Made by a program: the position numbers and the translations under genes. A stretch of 64,000 nt of DNA from Tetranychus cinnabarinus (taxonomy: Eukaryota > Arthropoda > Arachnida > Trombidiformes > Tetranychidae). Shown here in pieces: positions 9,598-23,705 of the stretch. The notes beneath the pieces were generated by a model. The model searched no databases and had not been told where the DNA came from. It saw only the letters and a list, made by a program, of their open reading frames with translations. The stretch's first letter is position 1, and every line of letters begins with the position of its first letter. The stretch lies in NCBI GenBank assembly GCA_022266195.1, contig WHVY01000005.1, positions 3,162,001-3,226,000 on the forward strand, given 5' to 3'.

Positions 9598-12500
9598 TCA
9601 CTTGGTTAACACTGTTGATAATAGTGAGGAGAGAGCATAATTGATTACAATGGTTAAATAAATTTGAGCATAAGATGATTTTAAATTAATTGATAAACTT
9701 CGTCCTCTGCGGCAACCTCTGAGTTCCTCTGTGAAAGCTTTTAACATTGATTTACCCAAATTAGCACATTGGGTTGACCTTAAATCAGCCAACATTGACA
9801 TTACTTGATGATATCTGTCTTCAATGGCAACCAAACTGTCATTGTGATTGTGATCAGGTATTAATGAATGAGATTCAACCATCAATTCAAACGATTCCTT
9901 CATCAATTGTTTGGACCAATCTCGAAGCCAGGCCAATTTACAATCACATATCCATGGATTAGATGAACCATAGAAACCTTTAAGGTCCAATGATCTTGCC
10001 TAAAAGAGGAATCAAATAACAAGAACTAATATAAGTACAATGTTGATCATTAATCACACAGTTTCGAGTTGACAATTAATAGAAATAGCTGATTATTAGT
10101 TGTCTCATTTACAGAGCTTTAATAGCTTTTCAATCACCATTTACCAGTCAATAGGTTGACACTTATTGCACACTTTCACCGAGTAAATTAAATAGCAAAT
10201 TCAACGTAAAAATTCAATGCCATTAAACCTGATTAACCATTTCAACCTGGTAATACATTTTGGTTCAAATTTTAACCCAAAAATTGAACTTCTCCTTATG
10301 ACAAGCTGACTGTCATGAAAATTTCAATCAATCTTTTAGCATTAAACTCGATGAATCTAAAATGAGGTTCCGAGTTGAACATTCAAGTAGGAAATTGATG
10401 TTGATAACAAATGATTGCGATTGTTAACCATGAAACAATTGGGAACGAGCCAATGTAAAATACAATGGAAAAGCTTATTTCAATTGAAAACAAAAGACAG
10501 CAAACAATTGACAAACAATCAAATCTATTTAATGTTAAACAACAAAGGCAAAGCTTATATTTACACTTTTCATGTTTAATAAAAAAACAACTTTAAGGTG
10601 TCAAAGTTGAACATTTAAATCTATCAATTTAAATTTTGGAAATGAATTTTACTTCAAACAGATTCAAACAGCGATTCAACAATGAAATATTGAAAAAGTA
10701 CATCAATTTACCTTCCAATTGGTGATGAAAGTTTAATTTTTGAAATATACTTTTCCATCTTTAAAAGCATGAAAAGGTGAAACAAAAGTGAAAATAAAAT
10801 CCATTTCATGAAATGATCTTAGTTGATGAGGAAAAAAGATGAAGATAAGTCATCATTGGATCATCAATTTATTGAGAAAACTTTACTTTCATTGAACAGA
10901 AGAGATAAAAATAAGAATTTCATATTTCTGTATTTTCTTCTCGCTTTTATCATCATGAAAAGTGGAATCAAAGTTGAATTTAAATACAATCAGAAAATTC
11001 CATTAGCTGTTAAACAAAAGCTGAATCAGTGAATCACTGGAAAGGGTCAGTTTTGATCATTGAATTGCAAAGGAAAACTGAAAGAGATTAAAAAAGTTGG
11101 GAAAGTTTCATGAAGGTAAAATTGAACAATTAAATGAATATGAATAAATGTAAATGATAATGATGATTTTGGAGGCGATTAGAAGCATCTTATAGATGAA
11201 ATATTTGACTCTTGAAAGCAATATCTGAAAATGTGTTTTGATTGATGACTGTTTGTGCCTTTAATATGGACAAAAGTGGACAATAATTGAACATTAATAT
11301 GAAGCATTGATGAAAATCAAGACAAATGATTATAATAAAATCATTATTTATATAGTGATTGGAGTCACTTTTGACCCTGTAAAGATTAACCTGATTTTTA
11401 TCATTAAACTATTCAATAAGCGGAGCAATGAATTGAGCAATGAAAATTGAATGGCAAAGTCAACAAACTTAAAGTAACAAATGTAATGTCAACTGAACAT
11501 TGAATAAATTAAAAACAAAATACAGAGTTAACAATGAGTCTACTGAATGTGAGTGTTTCTGTGTTGATTGTTGTTGATTGTCATTCCCTTAAATTTACAA
11601 GTAAATAGACAAGTAAACAAATTTTTGTTCCCTGGTTCAAATTGATTGGGGAATCAAAATGAATAACTCACAATGAATACAAATAACCTGTTCAGTAAAA
11701 TAGAGTGAAAAAAAACATCCAATAACAGAAGTACAGAGAAAAGAACGAACGGATTTCCTCAGATAAATATATTTATTTATGAATTTTTTCATCTGGTTCA
11801 ATATGATCATTGTTATCATCCACATCCTCAACATCATCTTCAGCATCTTTCAGAATCTTCAGCCTCTTCAACTACTCAATCTTGATCTAACCAACATTCA
11901 ATGTTCAATGTTAATTCAAGTATCAACAACAATTTCCTTCTTGCATTTGATTGCTGAATCAAATGAATAACAATTAAATCAAAAGTTAAACAATTACAAG
12001 AGTTGAAAGCAAAGCACAAAACAAAAGCAAGTTATTCAAAAGTCAAGTTAGGAAATCTTGAGATTTTAACATTTTTTTGTTTCAATATTTTTCTTAATAA
12101 CATGATATTTTCAATTGTTATCAAAATGATTAACAATTTATTTCCGTTCATTTTTTGTTGAATAAAATGATTTAAATCTATGAGTGAAATTCAGCTTCAA
12201 CTCATGGGAATATTCATATTGATAAATGTGAATGCATTTAACCAAATATTGATTTTAAAGTGGCTAACAAAGTAATTGAATATCAAAGAAGCGAAACTTT
12301 CAATTGATCATTGAAAGGAATCAGATTTATCCTTTTGATTGAATCACAGTCAACAATCAATTAATTGCATTTTGATCTCATTTCTTGCTAATTCATCAAT
12401 TTTCCTCATCAATATACAATTTCTTGATATTATTGATTTCATTTGAAATATAATAACATCAACAAATGATGTAAAAACATCATCAATCCATGACTATGTT

Positions 12501-15500
12501 GGATCAAATTGTGAACAGGATAAAAGCTGATTTAGTTACATTATAACCTGATTGATTTGGACAATTGAACAATCATCATCATTTAACCTTTTACTTTTGC
12601 CTTTTGCACTTGAATGATTTTCTTGTCTCTCATCCTTTTACCATTTTATCATCATTGTCATCCTTTACCAACTGTCTTACCTCACTTCATTTGCCTGCAA
12701 ATAATGCTGATCAAAGACAAATCATACTTTTCTTGTTATTCATTGATAAACGATTGTCCAATTTAACGTCATTTAATGTTCACTGATCAATTGGATTTAC
12801 AATTAGTGAACAATGTTTGACAATTAATATCAACTGGATGAGTTTCAATGAAAGATGAACCTTTTAAAATGGTAAACGAGAGTTGAAAAAAGCAGTTTAA
12901 TTGTAATGCTAATAGCGGTGTAAATATTGACAATAAACTGTTTGACAATGAGATAGACTTTTGCCATTTTTTACTTATTTTTGGGTCAATTTAAATCTAC
13001 TGAATTAATTCAACTTGGTTACAATAAAATACATTCCAACTGATTTTCAATTTAAATGAAGGAAAGGAAAAAAAAGAGTTTCAAAGTGATCTCTTTTTTT
13101 GTCAACATTCAGTTTTCACAGATTGTCAGATTCAAATGCTGAATCAATACAAGGAGTAAAAGGAATCTATGAATGATCAATACTAATTGAATGGAAGCAA
13201 AAATACATTGGAAATTAAGTTGCGAGTAAAAACACTAAAACACACCAAAATTGGTTCAACAGATTGACGCAAAGTTAATCAATCAGTTTCAACTTTTCAA
13301 CTGTCAACACTTCAACTGTCATTTGAAACACTCAAGGGAAGCTGAATCATGATAATTTAGATTTTCATTCAACCAATAACTTCATAAAAACCGTTTACAA
13401 TTTGTTCCCAACATCAAGATGCTTAAACGATGAATATAAGTTTACAAGTAAAAAGATCACCATAGAGAAGCATTTGTTAAATATGTTGAACTCATTAGAA
13501 AGGAAAGTCGAATCTTGTTGGATTTCTGAGTTTCCATAACAGATTTGATTTATCTTTTCATGATTGCTAACCTTAAACTAATTGATTGGACCTTTGCTTG
13601 AAACAAGCTAGCACATTACAAGCTGTAAGATCATGAAATTGAACTCTTCGGTCAGTGAAATCGTAGTTTTTTCATCTCAATATTGCAAAATAAGCTCAGT
13701 TGATTTCAGGCAGAAATTATTGTTATCAATTTGATTAACATGATCAGTTTAGGAGAGATTTTGCAAAAGGACGGAAAAGAAAGAAATGGAAAGAAAATGT
13801 CCGTTAAAACTGTTATTTATCAGTTGACCTGTCAATAACAATCGGTGTTTAATCATGAAAATATCACATTGAATAAGAGGTTAAGTAAAACTGAAATGGG
13901 ATGAAGATGAAGATTAGGAGAGGGAAGAAGAAGAGGAAAGGAAGAAGAAAAGATCGATTACCATTTGGAATAAAGGAATTAATCTATAAACAAAGCTTAT
14001 TCTAATTTTTTTCTTCCCTTCATTCCTTCATCACTATTAAGTTGATAATATATTCCTGAGAGATTTAGAAACTCAATATCAAATGGAATGATGATTATGA
14101 TGATGATGAGGATGGAAAGTGATGGAAACTTGAAAATGGTTAAGTGTTCAAGTTAACTGTCAAAATACAACATTTGAATACAATGTTTCTTTCACCTATT
14201 CTCATAGGTTTTATTTAAATGTCCAGATTGATGTTGAAAGTCAACAACAATTGATAAAAATATTTTCAAGTTGAATGTTCAACCTGATGATGATGATCCT
14301 GACGATGATTATCATGAGCATTATAATTTATTTTTCATTACTTATCAACATGAGAATCCTTTTGAACACTTTTTTCTCTTCCTCTTCTATCCCATCATGA
14401 TATTTGATGGTTAAATGGTTTCAATTTGAATAATAGCAAATATGCCAAGAATGTGTCTCCATGAAAAGCTGATAGCTTCATGTCTTGATTTTTTTTGGCT
14501 TTTTGTTGTACTTATTATAATCAAAGACCGTTTAACATCCATCATGGTGAGTGTGTTAAATGTTGAACCATTTTCATATCATCGTTTTTGCTTTACAGCA
14601 AAATATTATTTTCATTTGGCTCTATTTTTGGCTACTCTTCATCATCAACATAATCACCATCATCATCATGAAAAGATCAAATATCATCTTGTGTGACGAC
14701 CTTTCTGAGTGTCTCATTTAAATTGCATGTAAATTGATTTGGTTAGCTTTGGAAACATAATACACACAAAAGATTGAGATTCAATTTTGTTGGTAAACAA
14801 AATAATATCAAGAAATTGCTTTTTCTGGTAAACAATTTGTAAAAATACAACAATTTTTATGTTCAAAATTGGGGAAATTCTGGACTTAGCAGGATTGAAT
14901 TTTTGCTTTGATTAGCTGTTCTGGATACTTTGCATTCATTTGTCTAGATGTTAACCATGTTTAAATGAATGTCTTGCGATATTAACGATTATTTTTGCGT
15001 AAAACTGGTTCAGATTTTGCAAAGGTAAACATAATTGTGTATAATTTATGACAAGCATCTAAATGTTACAACCATGTTTTGTAAATGCTGTTTATATCAA
15101 CAAATTTTAAATTTAATCAACATTTGTGTAAACATTTGGGTTTACTGCTAAAGGCGGTATCAATATATCAAAATAATTAAATCAAAGTAACATAACATTT
15201 CACTTTAGTCTGGATAATTGTTAGCATAAGCAATTATGTCTACTTGAGACTTCAAAGTGAAATTAAATGTTCTTAAATCAACATCAAATCAACTTAAATC
15301 ACAGGACAATCAAAGTCTCGTTTTTCACAATAATAAAGTAAACCAAGTCTACATTTTTATGAAAATTGTTAAGCTCACATTCAAACCAACTAGTCACTCG
15401 ACTTTGATCTATTACATGTCACATTAATCAGAATAACCTGATGATTCTGAAAACATTTGAGCCTGTTTTCATGAGAATCTGTAAATCTGGAAAGATAGAA

Positions 15501-18500
15501 ATTGAAAATTAAATAAATTTCTAAGAAAATAATGGAAATTAAATGATAACAGTAATCCAATGATATTTTCACAATTGGAGTCAAGTAAATCTTGGATCAG
15601 TTGTGCCGAGTAAAATTGGCATCAATTTTATGATTCAATGGAAAATAAAATTGAACTGAAATATTTACAAATCAATAGTAATCAATTTGTACAGTTGTAC
15701 AATCAGGTAAAAAGACGTGAACATTGGCAATGTATAAATTTTTAAAAGCAGACAATCAAATAAAACAGTTTTTTTCAGAAGCTTGTCAACATTTGTATTC
15801 CTGACAAAATTGTTTCATTCACTGATGCTGTTAATATTGATGATAATGGTGATACAAAAATGAGGGAAACAGATTGTTAACAAATGAGAAAAAATATATA
15901 TATTTATATAAAATCCTAAAATCCTTTTCATTGCATCCTTAATCTTGCCTGTAAATCCAAGTTGAATTCATGAAGATACAAAAATCCAAAAAAGATTTTA
16001 AGTCAATCTATTTTTGCCACTTTTTTCTGTTTCTTCTTCTGTTGTTACTCAGGTAAAAAAGCCAGACAATATCATCTCAATAATAAAGAAACAGGTTCAA
16101 TATCAGTTACTTATTTTTATACATTCATCTTCATCTCTCCATCATCCCTCTTCTCATTTCAAAGGAAACATAGGAAATTATTTCACTCATTTTGTGTCAA
16201 CATTGTGTGTGTTTTGATGTTGATTGTAATAGTAAAACGTTACCAAGTGAATGGTATTGTTGTTGTTATCAATGGTTGAACATTTTTCTTGTTGGTTAAA
16301 CAAAATTATAACTACAATAGATATTACTTTTTTGGCTCTTCAAGCACAAAAAGGTTTAGATTATTTTTCAATCTGTTCATTGCTTCAAATCTATACTGAA
16401 CTTGGAGTGAAACTTTGATTTACATTATGTTTTGATGTTTTTTTAAAAATGATTGAAATGGTCAATTGGTTAAATTGTCTTCAACTGTTGATTACCTTTG
16501 AAAAAGCAGTTGGTGTAAAAAGCAAGTCTCCAATCCGTTGAAGAGCATTATTGCGAACATCAAGATAAATTGTTCGGGTTCGTCCAAGGGAATTAAATAA
16601 TGATAAAGGGATTGTTGATAGATTGGTTGAGCCAATTGTTAAAGTTAATCGGGTTGATGTGAGTGTTGATAAGATGGAATCATCCAAATTGATTAAAGAT
16701 GAACCTTCAATTGACACTTGGGTCAATTTTTTGGGCAATTGATTAGCATTGGTAAATGATGAAAATATAGATGGGAAAGGTGACGATGGTGATGATGATA
16801 ATGATGTTGTTGATTGCAAGGAAGATGTCAGGTCAATAGGGTGAACCGGATGATTGGATGAACCTGGTAAACGGATTAAATTTGAAGGTAAATAGGATGA
16901 ATTAACTACAACAATGGACAACCTTTGTAGGCTATCAAGAGGTCCAATTAGTCGGGCCAATGTAAATGATTTGATGGACGGATAGTTTGATAATTTAATG
17001 GATGAAAGAGATGACAGTGGCCGTAAAACACCGTATTGAATGTAATTGAGAGATAAATTTGCAATCTCAAGTGATTCCAGTGATTTTAAACCAATAAATG
17101 AATCATTGTGAAGAAATGAGATTGGATTGGATGAGATGGATAACGATTGAAGCGATGGAAGAAAATGCCAAACATTGTTGGGAATCGAAGTGAATGCATT
17201 TTGCGATAAATCTAGGTTGATTAGTGATGTATAATTGGTAAAGGTTAAACCAGAAAGCTTGTTGACCGATAAATTTAGGCTGATTAGGGAATCCATGTAA
17301 CTTAAATCTGGTAACTCGGTTAGACGAGTGTTGGATAAGTTCAACTCTTCAAGGGTTGCAGAAAGGGTTTTCAATAGATTATCACGAATCAATTTCAATG
17401 GATTATCAGCCAAATTTAATGAAATCAATGATGTTAAAGGAGTTAAACATGAAGACTGGATTTGTTTAATATGGTTTCCCGATAGATCAAGGTTTAATAG
17501 ACGAGGCAAGATTCCTTCAAAATCTTCTCGACGAAGAGACCAAAGTTGATTACCAGTTAAGATTAGACTGCGAAGTGAACTCGAAACTGGCTTTAAGGCT
17601 TTAGAAGGGAAAAGAGTTAATCTGTTGTAGGAAATGTCCAGCTTTTCAAGATGTACAGTTGGATTAAGCAAATTTTCAGGTAATATAGTCAACTCATTTC
17701 CTGTTAGATGGAGAATCCGTAGGTTAATATTATCATGAAACAGTTCGGATGGAAGTTCAATTAAACGGTTCCAGGAGAGATCAACTATTTGTAGGTTTGG
17801 TTCACCTTTGAATGCATCTGAAGCAATGGTTGACAAAGCATTGGAACGAATTGATAGCTTTTGTAATCGCCGATAGCCTGAAACAGTTTCCCAACCTAAT
17901 CGAGTTAATTTGTTGTTATCGAGGAGTAGGTGAGTCAATGTATTCCGAATCGATTCAAAGTGAGATGAATTTAGTGAGGTAATATTGTTACCAATCAAGT
18001 TGACAATTTCAACCGAGTTAGCAGTTGTTCGTTGATTGTAATGATATGGTGGTTGGTGATGTTGCTCGTAAGGTGAACGCTGGTAAAAAGAGCTTTTATC
18101 AGGCGTATGTGATGTTGTTGAGGTAGATGATAAATCTATTGAGTTGCCGTGTAAATCAAGGGTCAGGGTTGTCATTGCACCAATTTGATCGAAACAATCA
18201 AAAGACAGTTTCTTGAGACGATTAAAGGATAAATTGAGTCGAGCCAGACGAGGTAGAATAACAAATGAATCTTTCTCAATTGTTTCAATGTTGTTGCCTT
18301 CTAAGTTGATTTCAGTAATCAAAGTTAATTCGGTGAAAGAACCTGATCGAAGGGTTGTAATTGAATTGTAGGAAAGATCAAGGTAAACTAATTTATCCAT
18401 CATTTTAAACGTTTCCGATTCAATTATGGTGAGACGATTAAAGGATAGTAAAAGGTGAACAATTGAGGTGAGAGGGTGAAAAAGTGAGGCTGGAAGACGA

Positions 18501-20296
18501 GATAAATTGTTGTATTCAAGAGACAGCAGGTTAAGTGATCTTAAACCAGAGAAACAGTGAGGTGATGAAAGTGCTGATAGTCCGTTGTCAGCAAGGTAAA
18601 GTGACCTCAATGATTCCAGTGTATGGATAAATATATCACAGGAAAGGGTTGATGTTGATAGACCTGAGGTAAGATCAAGAACCTCAAGGGAACGGCCCAA
18701 AGGTCGAAATGTTTGGGTATCAAGACGACGAATGTAATTTGATGAAAGATTGAGAAGCTTAAGAGATGGTGAAAACATGAATGCATCCCAGGAAATATCT
18801 TCAATTGACGATGAAGAAAAATCTAGTTCTTCTAAATTGTAACCACCATATCCCAATAAATCTTGACTAATTAACCTTCTATCAATGTGAGTTCGTGCCA
18901 GCGTCAAGGTTCGAATGTTTACAAATTGCATTGCATATTTGTTTGGACTAAAGGGAAGACGTTGAAAACTGGGTAAACCTCCAAGATTCAAAGTTTGTAA
19001 AGATTCTTGGGATTGAATTAAGCTCAATGGTGATAGTCGATATGATTCAGCATTATCGTTGAGGTTAAACATTTTCAATGCTTCAAGCCGGTTAAAGGAA
19101 TCATTGACAAACAATGAACCAGTCCGAGCATCTCCACGAAGAGCGTTATCCGAAAGATCGAGAGTCCTTAGATGAGTCTCTAAACCAGCCCAGGCTTCTC
19201 GGGAAATGTTAACCAGTTCACAATGGTCAAGGTGAAGATGAACCATAACGGAATGGGAAAAGGCGCCCTTCTCAATACGATAAAGTGGATTTCGAGATAA
19301 TCGGGTGATGTTTATTTTATCGAAATTACGGAAAGCTGATTCAGGCAAAATCTCAATAAGATTATCAGATAGATCAAGCACATCTAGTGATATAAGACGA
19401 CGAGGTACTGTTGGTTCATAGGTTGTTGTTATTAAATTGGAGGCCAGATTTAGAGTTGTTAACAAAGTTAGATTGGTTAACAGATCAAAGGGAATCTTGT
19501 TTAAACGGTTATAAGCCAAATTTAGATATTTTAAAGCAACAAGAGATTCTTTTTGTGAACGAGATCGAAATCTAGAATAGCCTGAGCCTGATTGATGGTG
19601 AGACGACTGAGATGGATAAGTTGAAGGTTGAATTGCAAATGCTGCTTGGTTGATGAAATGAATGTTGTTGCCGGACAAATCAAGAGTCTCTAGAGAGCGA
19701 ACATGACGGAATGCATATTGACCAATTGAAGTTAGTCCATTAGAAGCTAGTAAAAGCACTTTAAGAGAACCATTAAGGTTGACAGGAAAATCTGAATCTG
19801 TATTGATTTCACGAATATGATTACCAGAAAGGTTTAAAATTTGAAGGCGGACCAGCCGAGTTAATGCTTGACCTGGAACTGAGGTTAATCGGTTTGATCT
19901 TAGGTTGAGTTCACGTATTGAGGTTTCAAGACCTACAAAGGTATCAGTTTCAAGGCGATTGATTAAATTGTGTGAGATTTCAATTCCTTTTAATCCAGTT
20001 CCATAAAATGATCGAGGTTCAATGTAACGTAATCCATTTGATCGAAAGGAAAGAGTGTAGACGTACGATTGATTAATTGCTTCGGGAATTACTGATAATG
20101 GAACGTTGACACATTGAACATGACCCAGGTCATTTACGGGCTTAGAACAGGAGCAAAGTTCATTGAAGAAACATGGAGGATCTGAATTGGATACCATAGA
20201 TATACAGTAAATTTGAAATAGATGAACATATGAAGCCAAGAGAATCACCAAAATAACTATTAATTGCTTCATTATCGTAGATATTGAGAGGCGCAT
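9598..20296 (-). CDS. chp: Chaoptin-like leucine-rich-repeat cell-surface protein, two coding exons
   Basis: Exon 1 runs 20296-16496 and exon 2 runs 9999-9598, spliced phase 0 (donor AAAG|GTAATC, acceptor TTTTAG|GCA), giving about 1400 aa. The ATG at 20296 or the next at 20272 starts a hydrophobic signal peptide (KQLIVILVILLASYVHLFQI). A Cys-rich N-cap follows (PPCFFNELCSCSK) and then ~40 LRRs of the LxxLxLxxN type through residue ~1260. Exon 2 supplies the LRR C-cap (NPWICDCKLAWLRDW), two later cysteines and a hydrophobic tail that looks like a GPI-attachment signal. Chaoptin is a GPI-linked homophilic adhesion protein of insect photoreceptor microvilli; the N-cap, order and tail all fit. 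Length is close to insect chaoptin (~1300 aa). Upstream codons to 20344 are open but lack an ATG. Related LRR paralogues are the main alternative. Confidence 0.88.
10000..16495 (-). other. 6.5 kb intron of the chaoptin-like gene
   Basis: The intron has consensus ends. Inside are only A/T-rich low-complexity sequence and scattered GAT/CAT triplet runs (for example 14085-14110 and 14285-14315). No nested gene or transposon was recognised. Confidence 0.7.
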
Positions 20297-23200
20297 TAGT
20301 TTTAAGCAAAAATACAAGATGAAATATAATTTCACAATTGACACAGTCGATCAACAATCCAATAGGAACAATGAAACAAACAGTTTACACTAATTAATGT
20401 AATAACGTTATTTAAATAACACTTGGATCACAAACACTTAACACTTTCACTGAATATCCAAACTGTAGAGGTAGAGTGGACAGTTGAACTAGAAACAGCG
20501 GTCAATGAGTTTGATATAAAATAAATAGTGATATGGATTCCATTGAAATTAAAAAAAAGGGATTTAGATTATTGATTGATTAGTCGATTATCAATCAGTG
20601 GTCAATGGATTGGATGCAATCATATTAAAAGTTGTGTTCACCATCATCTTTTGATTTCCTTGATCGTCGCCATTACTCTTGCTATTACGGTAAACAGCTG
20701 CTGATGGAGACAAAAATACAAATGGTTAGTTAACTGGAATCAATGTTTAAATTAACTTGCATTATGATTAGCATTGAAGATGAAACAATTATGATGGATG
20801 TAAAGTTAGATTGAGGACAAAATGATGATCGACATTGTAAGGGTTGAAAGAGGGATGTTTAAGGAAGATTATGATGAAGCCATAAGAAGAAAAAAAAGAG
20901 ATTAGACCTTTTCTTTCTTTTTCATCTTCCTAGGTTGATGATGATTATGATGATTGAGAGGATGAAAACAAAAACAAAATAGTTCGATAAGCAATATAAA
21001 AAAAGGCAAATTCTGTTGACTTATAAACAGTAAAAGTTAAAACAAAAATATTAACAAGGTTTATAGTTTCTCACTTTTCTCACACTCAATTCAGATGATT
21101 ATTTGCCTTTTTTCATCGTCACCATCTCAATCATTAGGCAACCAAATAGCAAATCAAAATGAAACAAAATATCAAATGGCTCAGGTTAGTTATCAACAAT
21201 GGAAGGTGAAAATGAGAGAAAAGTTGAAATAAATTTGAAGACAATGTAACTTTAAGATCCTCTTTGTTTCTCCGTTGTTGTAAATAAACTACAAGAGAAA
21301 GGTGATGATGATGTTGGTGATAATGTTGATGGTGATCAAGATGAAGATGTGAACAAAATAAAAGAGATCAACAAAGTATCAATTTACCTTTTACCTTTTA
21401 TCTTTGTTATTCCTGGAAACTTTTCTCATCATTTCTTCGTTTTTTAATTCAATCTTGTTAGACTCTTCATCCAATCTTTGTCCCTTTTTCATCATAGCTT
21501 GGCTCTTTATCATTTTCAATATGAGAAAAGTAATGACGATAAGTAGCAATAGTAGACTTCATTTAGGTGTAACAAAAGATGATGATAAGTGAAAACAAGA
21601 GAAAAATATCAAAAAGAATTGAAGAGAAATGGAGTTAAATAAAGGTGTCTTTAATCCTTTACAGATTATCCCTTTAAAGGTGAGAAAAGGTAAATTGATT
21701 AATGTTCACAATCGAATTATTTCCATCACTTTGTGTTTCTTAACAAGGTAGAGATATAAAGTAACATTGAAACAGGTAAAGTAGATTCATTAGGATGATA
21801 TTATCACAATCTTGTCAAGCCTTTTGTCTTTACAACAGCAAAAAAATACCAAATGAACAGGACAAAGAAACGTCAAAGGGTAAACAGCAATAATCTCAGT
21901 TGATCGCACAGTAATGATTAACTTTTGAAGTTGGTATTAATATTATAATTGGTATTAATAGTGATGATAATAACTAGTGTTTATCAGGTAACAATAACTG
22001 TAACTTGATGAAAGAAACGGATGAACCAAAGGAAACGCCAAACATAGGATAAGATTTGAAAGCAATGGTTTTGCTGTTTCATCAGTCGATTGATTTTCGT
22101 TGATAAATAACAAACATGTAGACACAAATTGGACCTTTCATCGCCAATTAACTACATTTAATCCCAATTTAAATGAGTGCAACAATTGGCAGAGTAAATT
22201 ATCAATAATGTTGACAAGTGAAAACAGATTGAACAAAAAGACGGTTAAAAAGTGGTGTCAGAAGAGACCAAGAAGAAGACAAATGAGACACTTAAATGAA
22301 AACATTAGTCATTTTTCCGTTGATGATTAATGGTTGAAACAATTTTATGGAGACATCATTTTTTAAAAGAAGCACAAATTACTGGGGAAAAACACAGACA
22401 GAGTTGTGTATTGACTAAACTAATTAAGGTTAACACTGTTAATTAACTGATTGTAAAAACCAGTAAAAACTGTCAGCAGCAAAAAAACAAGGCAACAAGG
22501 CCTAAAGGTAAAAATTAGACAACAAGGTTATAAGATTAAAAAAGGTACATTGAAATACATTGAAGGTTGACATTGTTCCCATTAGTTTACATACTTGATC
22601 AAGTGATATTTATACATGAAACAAAATGGTTACATTATAACAGATTTATCCTAGTTGATTAACAGTTGAACAGGTTAAAGGTTTATCCATTATTTTTGTT
22701 CAACTGATTTACTGTTAAAAAGGTATCTATTATTTAAGCATAAACGGCTGATTCAAAAATGTCATATTTTTCACTTGTTAAATTTGAGAAGGTAAAAAGT
22801 AAAATCTCTATTTTGTGCTCTATTCCATTCTCTTTCTCATCATGAACATCATTTTTACCTCATCCGTATCATTTCTGCCTTTCTTCCAACATTCTTTTCA
22901 ACATTCTATTTTCTTCTTCTTCTATTCCTCATCATCCCATTGCCTTACGCATCTCACTCACCATCCATCTTCATCTTCCCTATACACAAAAACTACTTTC
23001 ATCATTTACACTCTCTGCATCTATGTTCAGTCTTCATCAAAATGTAAACCATTTCAATACAATAAAGTAATACAAATCAGTAAAACTGTTTAGTAATACA
23101 GTTTAATAGCATTTCATAGTTGAGTTATACTCACAAGTGATATTCAAGTTCAACCTGATTTGTTTACTGGTAACCTGCATTTCCATTTGTCGATTATTAA

Positions 23201-23397
23201 ACTTACCAAAAATGGCTTTAGTACATTTTGTCACTTTATCATGTCTAGCTTTGAAACTGAAATATGATTGGAAATGAACTTGCATTAAATATTTAAAGGA
23301 GAATAAAAATTCAAAAGCTTGAAAAAAGCTTCAAATTCAACCGTTTAGATGCTTTTAACTGATAATTTTAACCTTATCTCTATTTTATATCTTTTAT
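20297..23397. other. Upstream of the chaoptin-like gene, no gene seen
   Basis: A/T-rich with many GATGAT/CATCAT runs. It may contain untranslated exons or the promoter of the chaoptin-like gene, but I cannot place them. Frames here have no recognisable content. Confidence 0.5.
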
Positions 23398-23697
23398 TAG
23401 AGATGGGCGATTTTCGATCACAGGGGTGATCGATCTTTTCGATCGATCATTTTACTAAGTCGATCGATCTCTTAATCTAGCGATAAATATCGATCTGAAA
23501 TTTTTCGATATTTGAGCTTCTTTTCACTTTTTTTGTCACAAAAAACACTTTAACAGACCATTTTAATTAAAACAAACTTCTGATATCGAGCAGAGGATGT
23601 GTCGATATGATCGATCTCCTTTAAAATTGATCACGATCAAATTTTTCGCTCCGATTATCGATCTTTTCGATCGATCAATCATATCGGAACATCTCTA
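23398..23697. mobile_element. 300 bp hAT-type MITE with 8 bp target duplication
   Basis: The ends are TAGAGATG and CATCTCTA. The flanks are a perfect 8 bp direct repeat, TCTTTTAT, at 23390-23397 and 23698-23705. An 8 bp duplication with short inverted ends is the hAT superfamily signature. The interior has no ORF and is crowded with GATCGATC/TTCGATCGA motifs near both ends, which extend the inverted-repeat character inward. Confidence 0.85.
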
Positions 23698-23705
23698 TCT
23701 TTTAT

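Noticed and set aside
20160..20357. Extension of the chaoptin-like frame and an overlapping frame upstream of the signal peptide
   Set aside because: No ATG upstream of 20296 in frame, and a proper signal peptide starts at 20296 or 20272.
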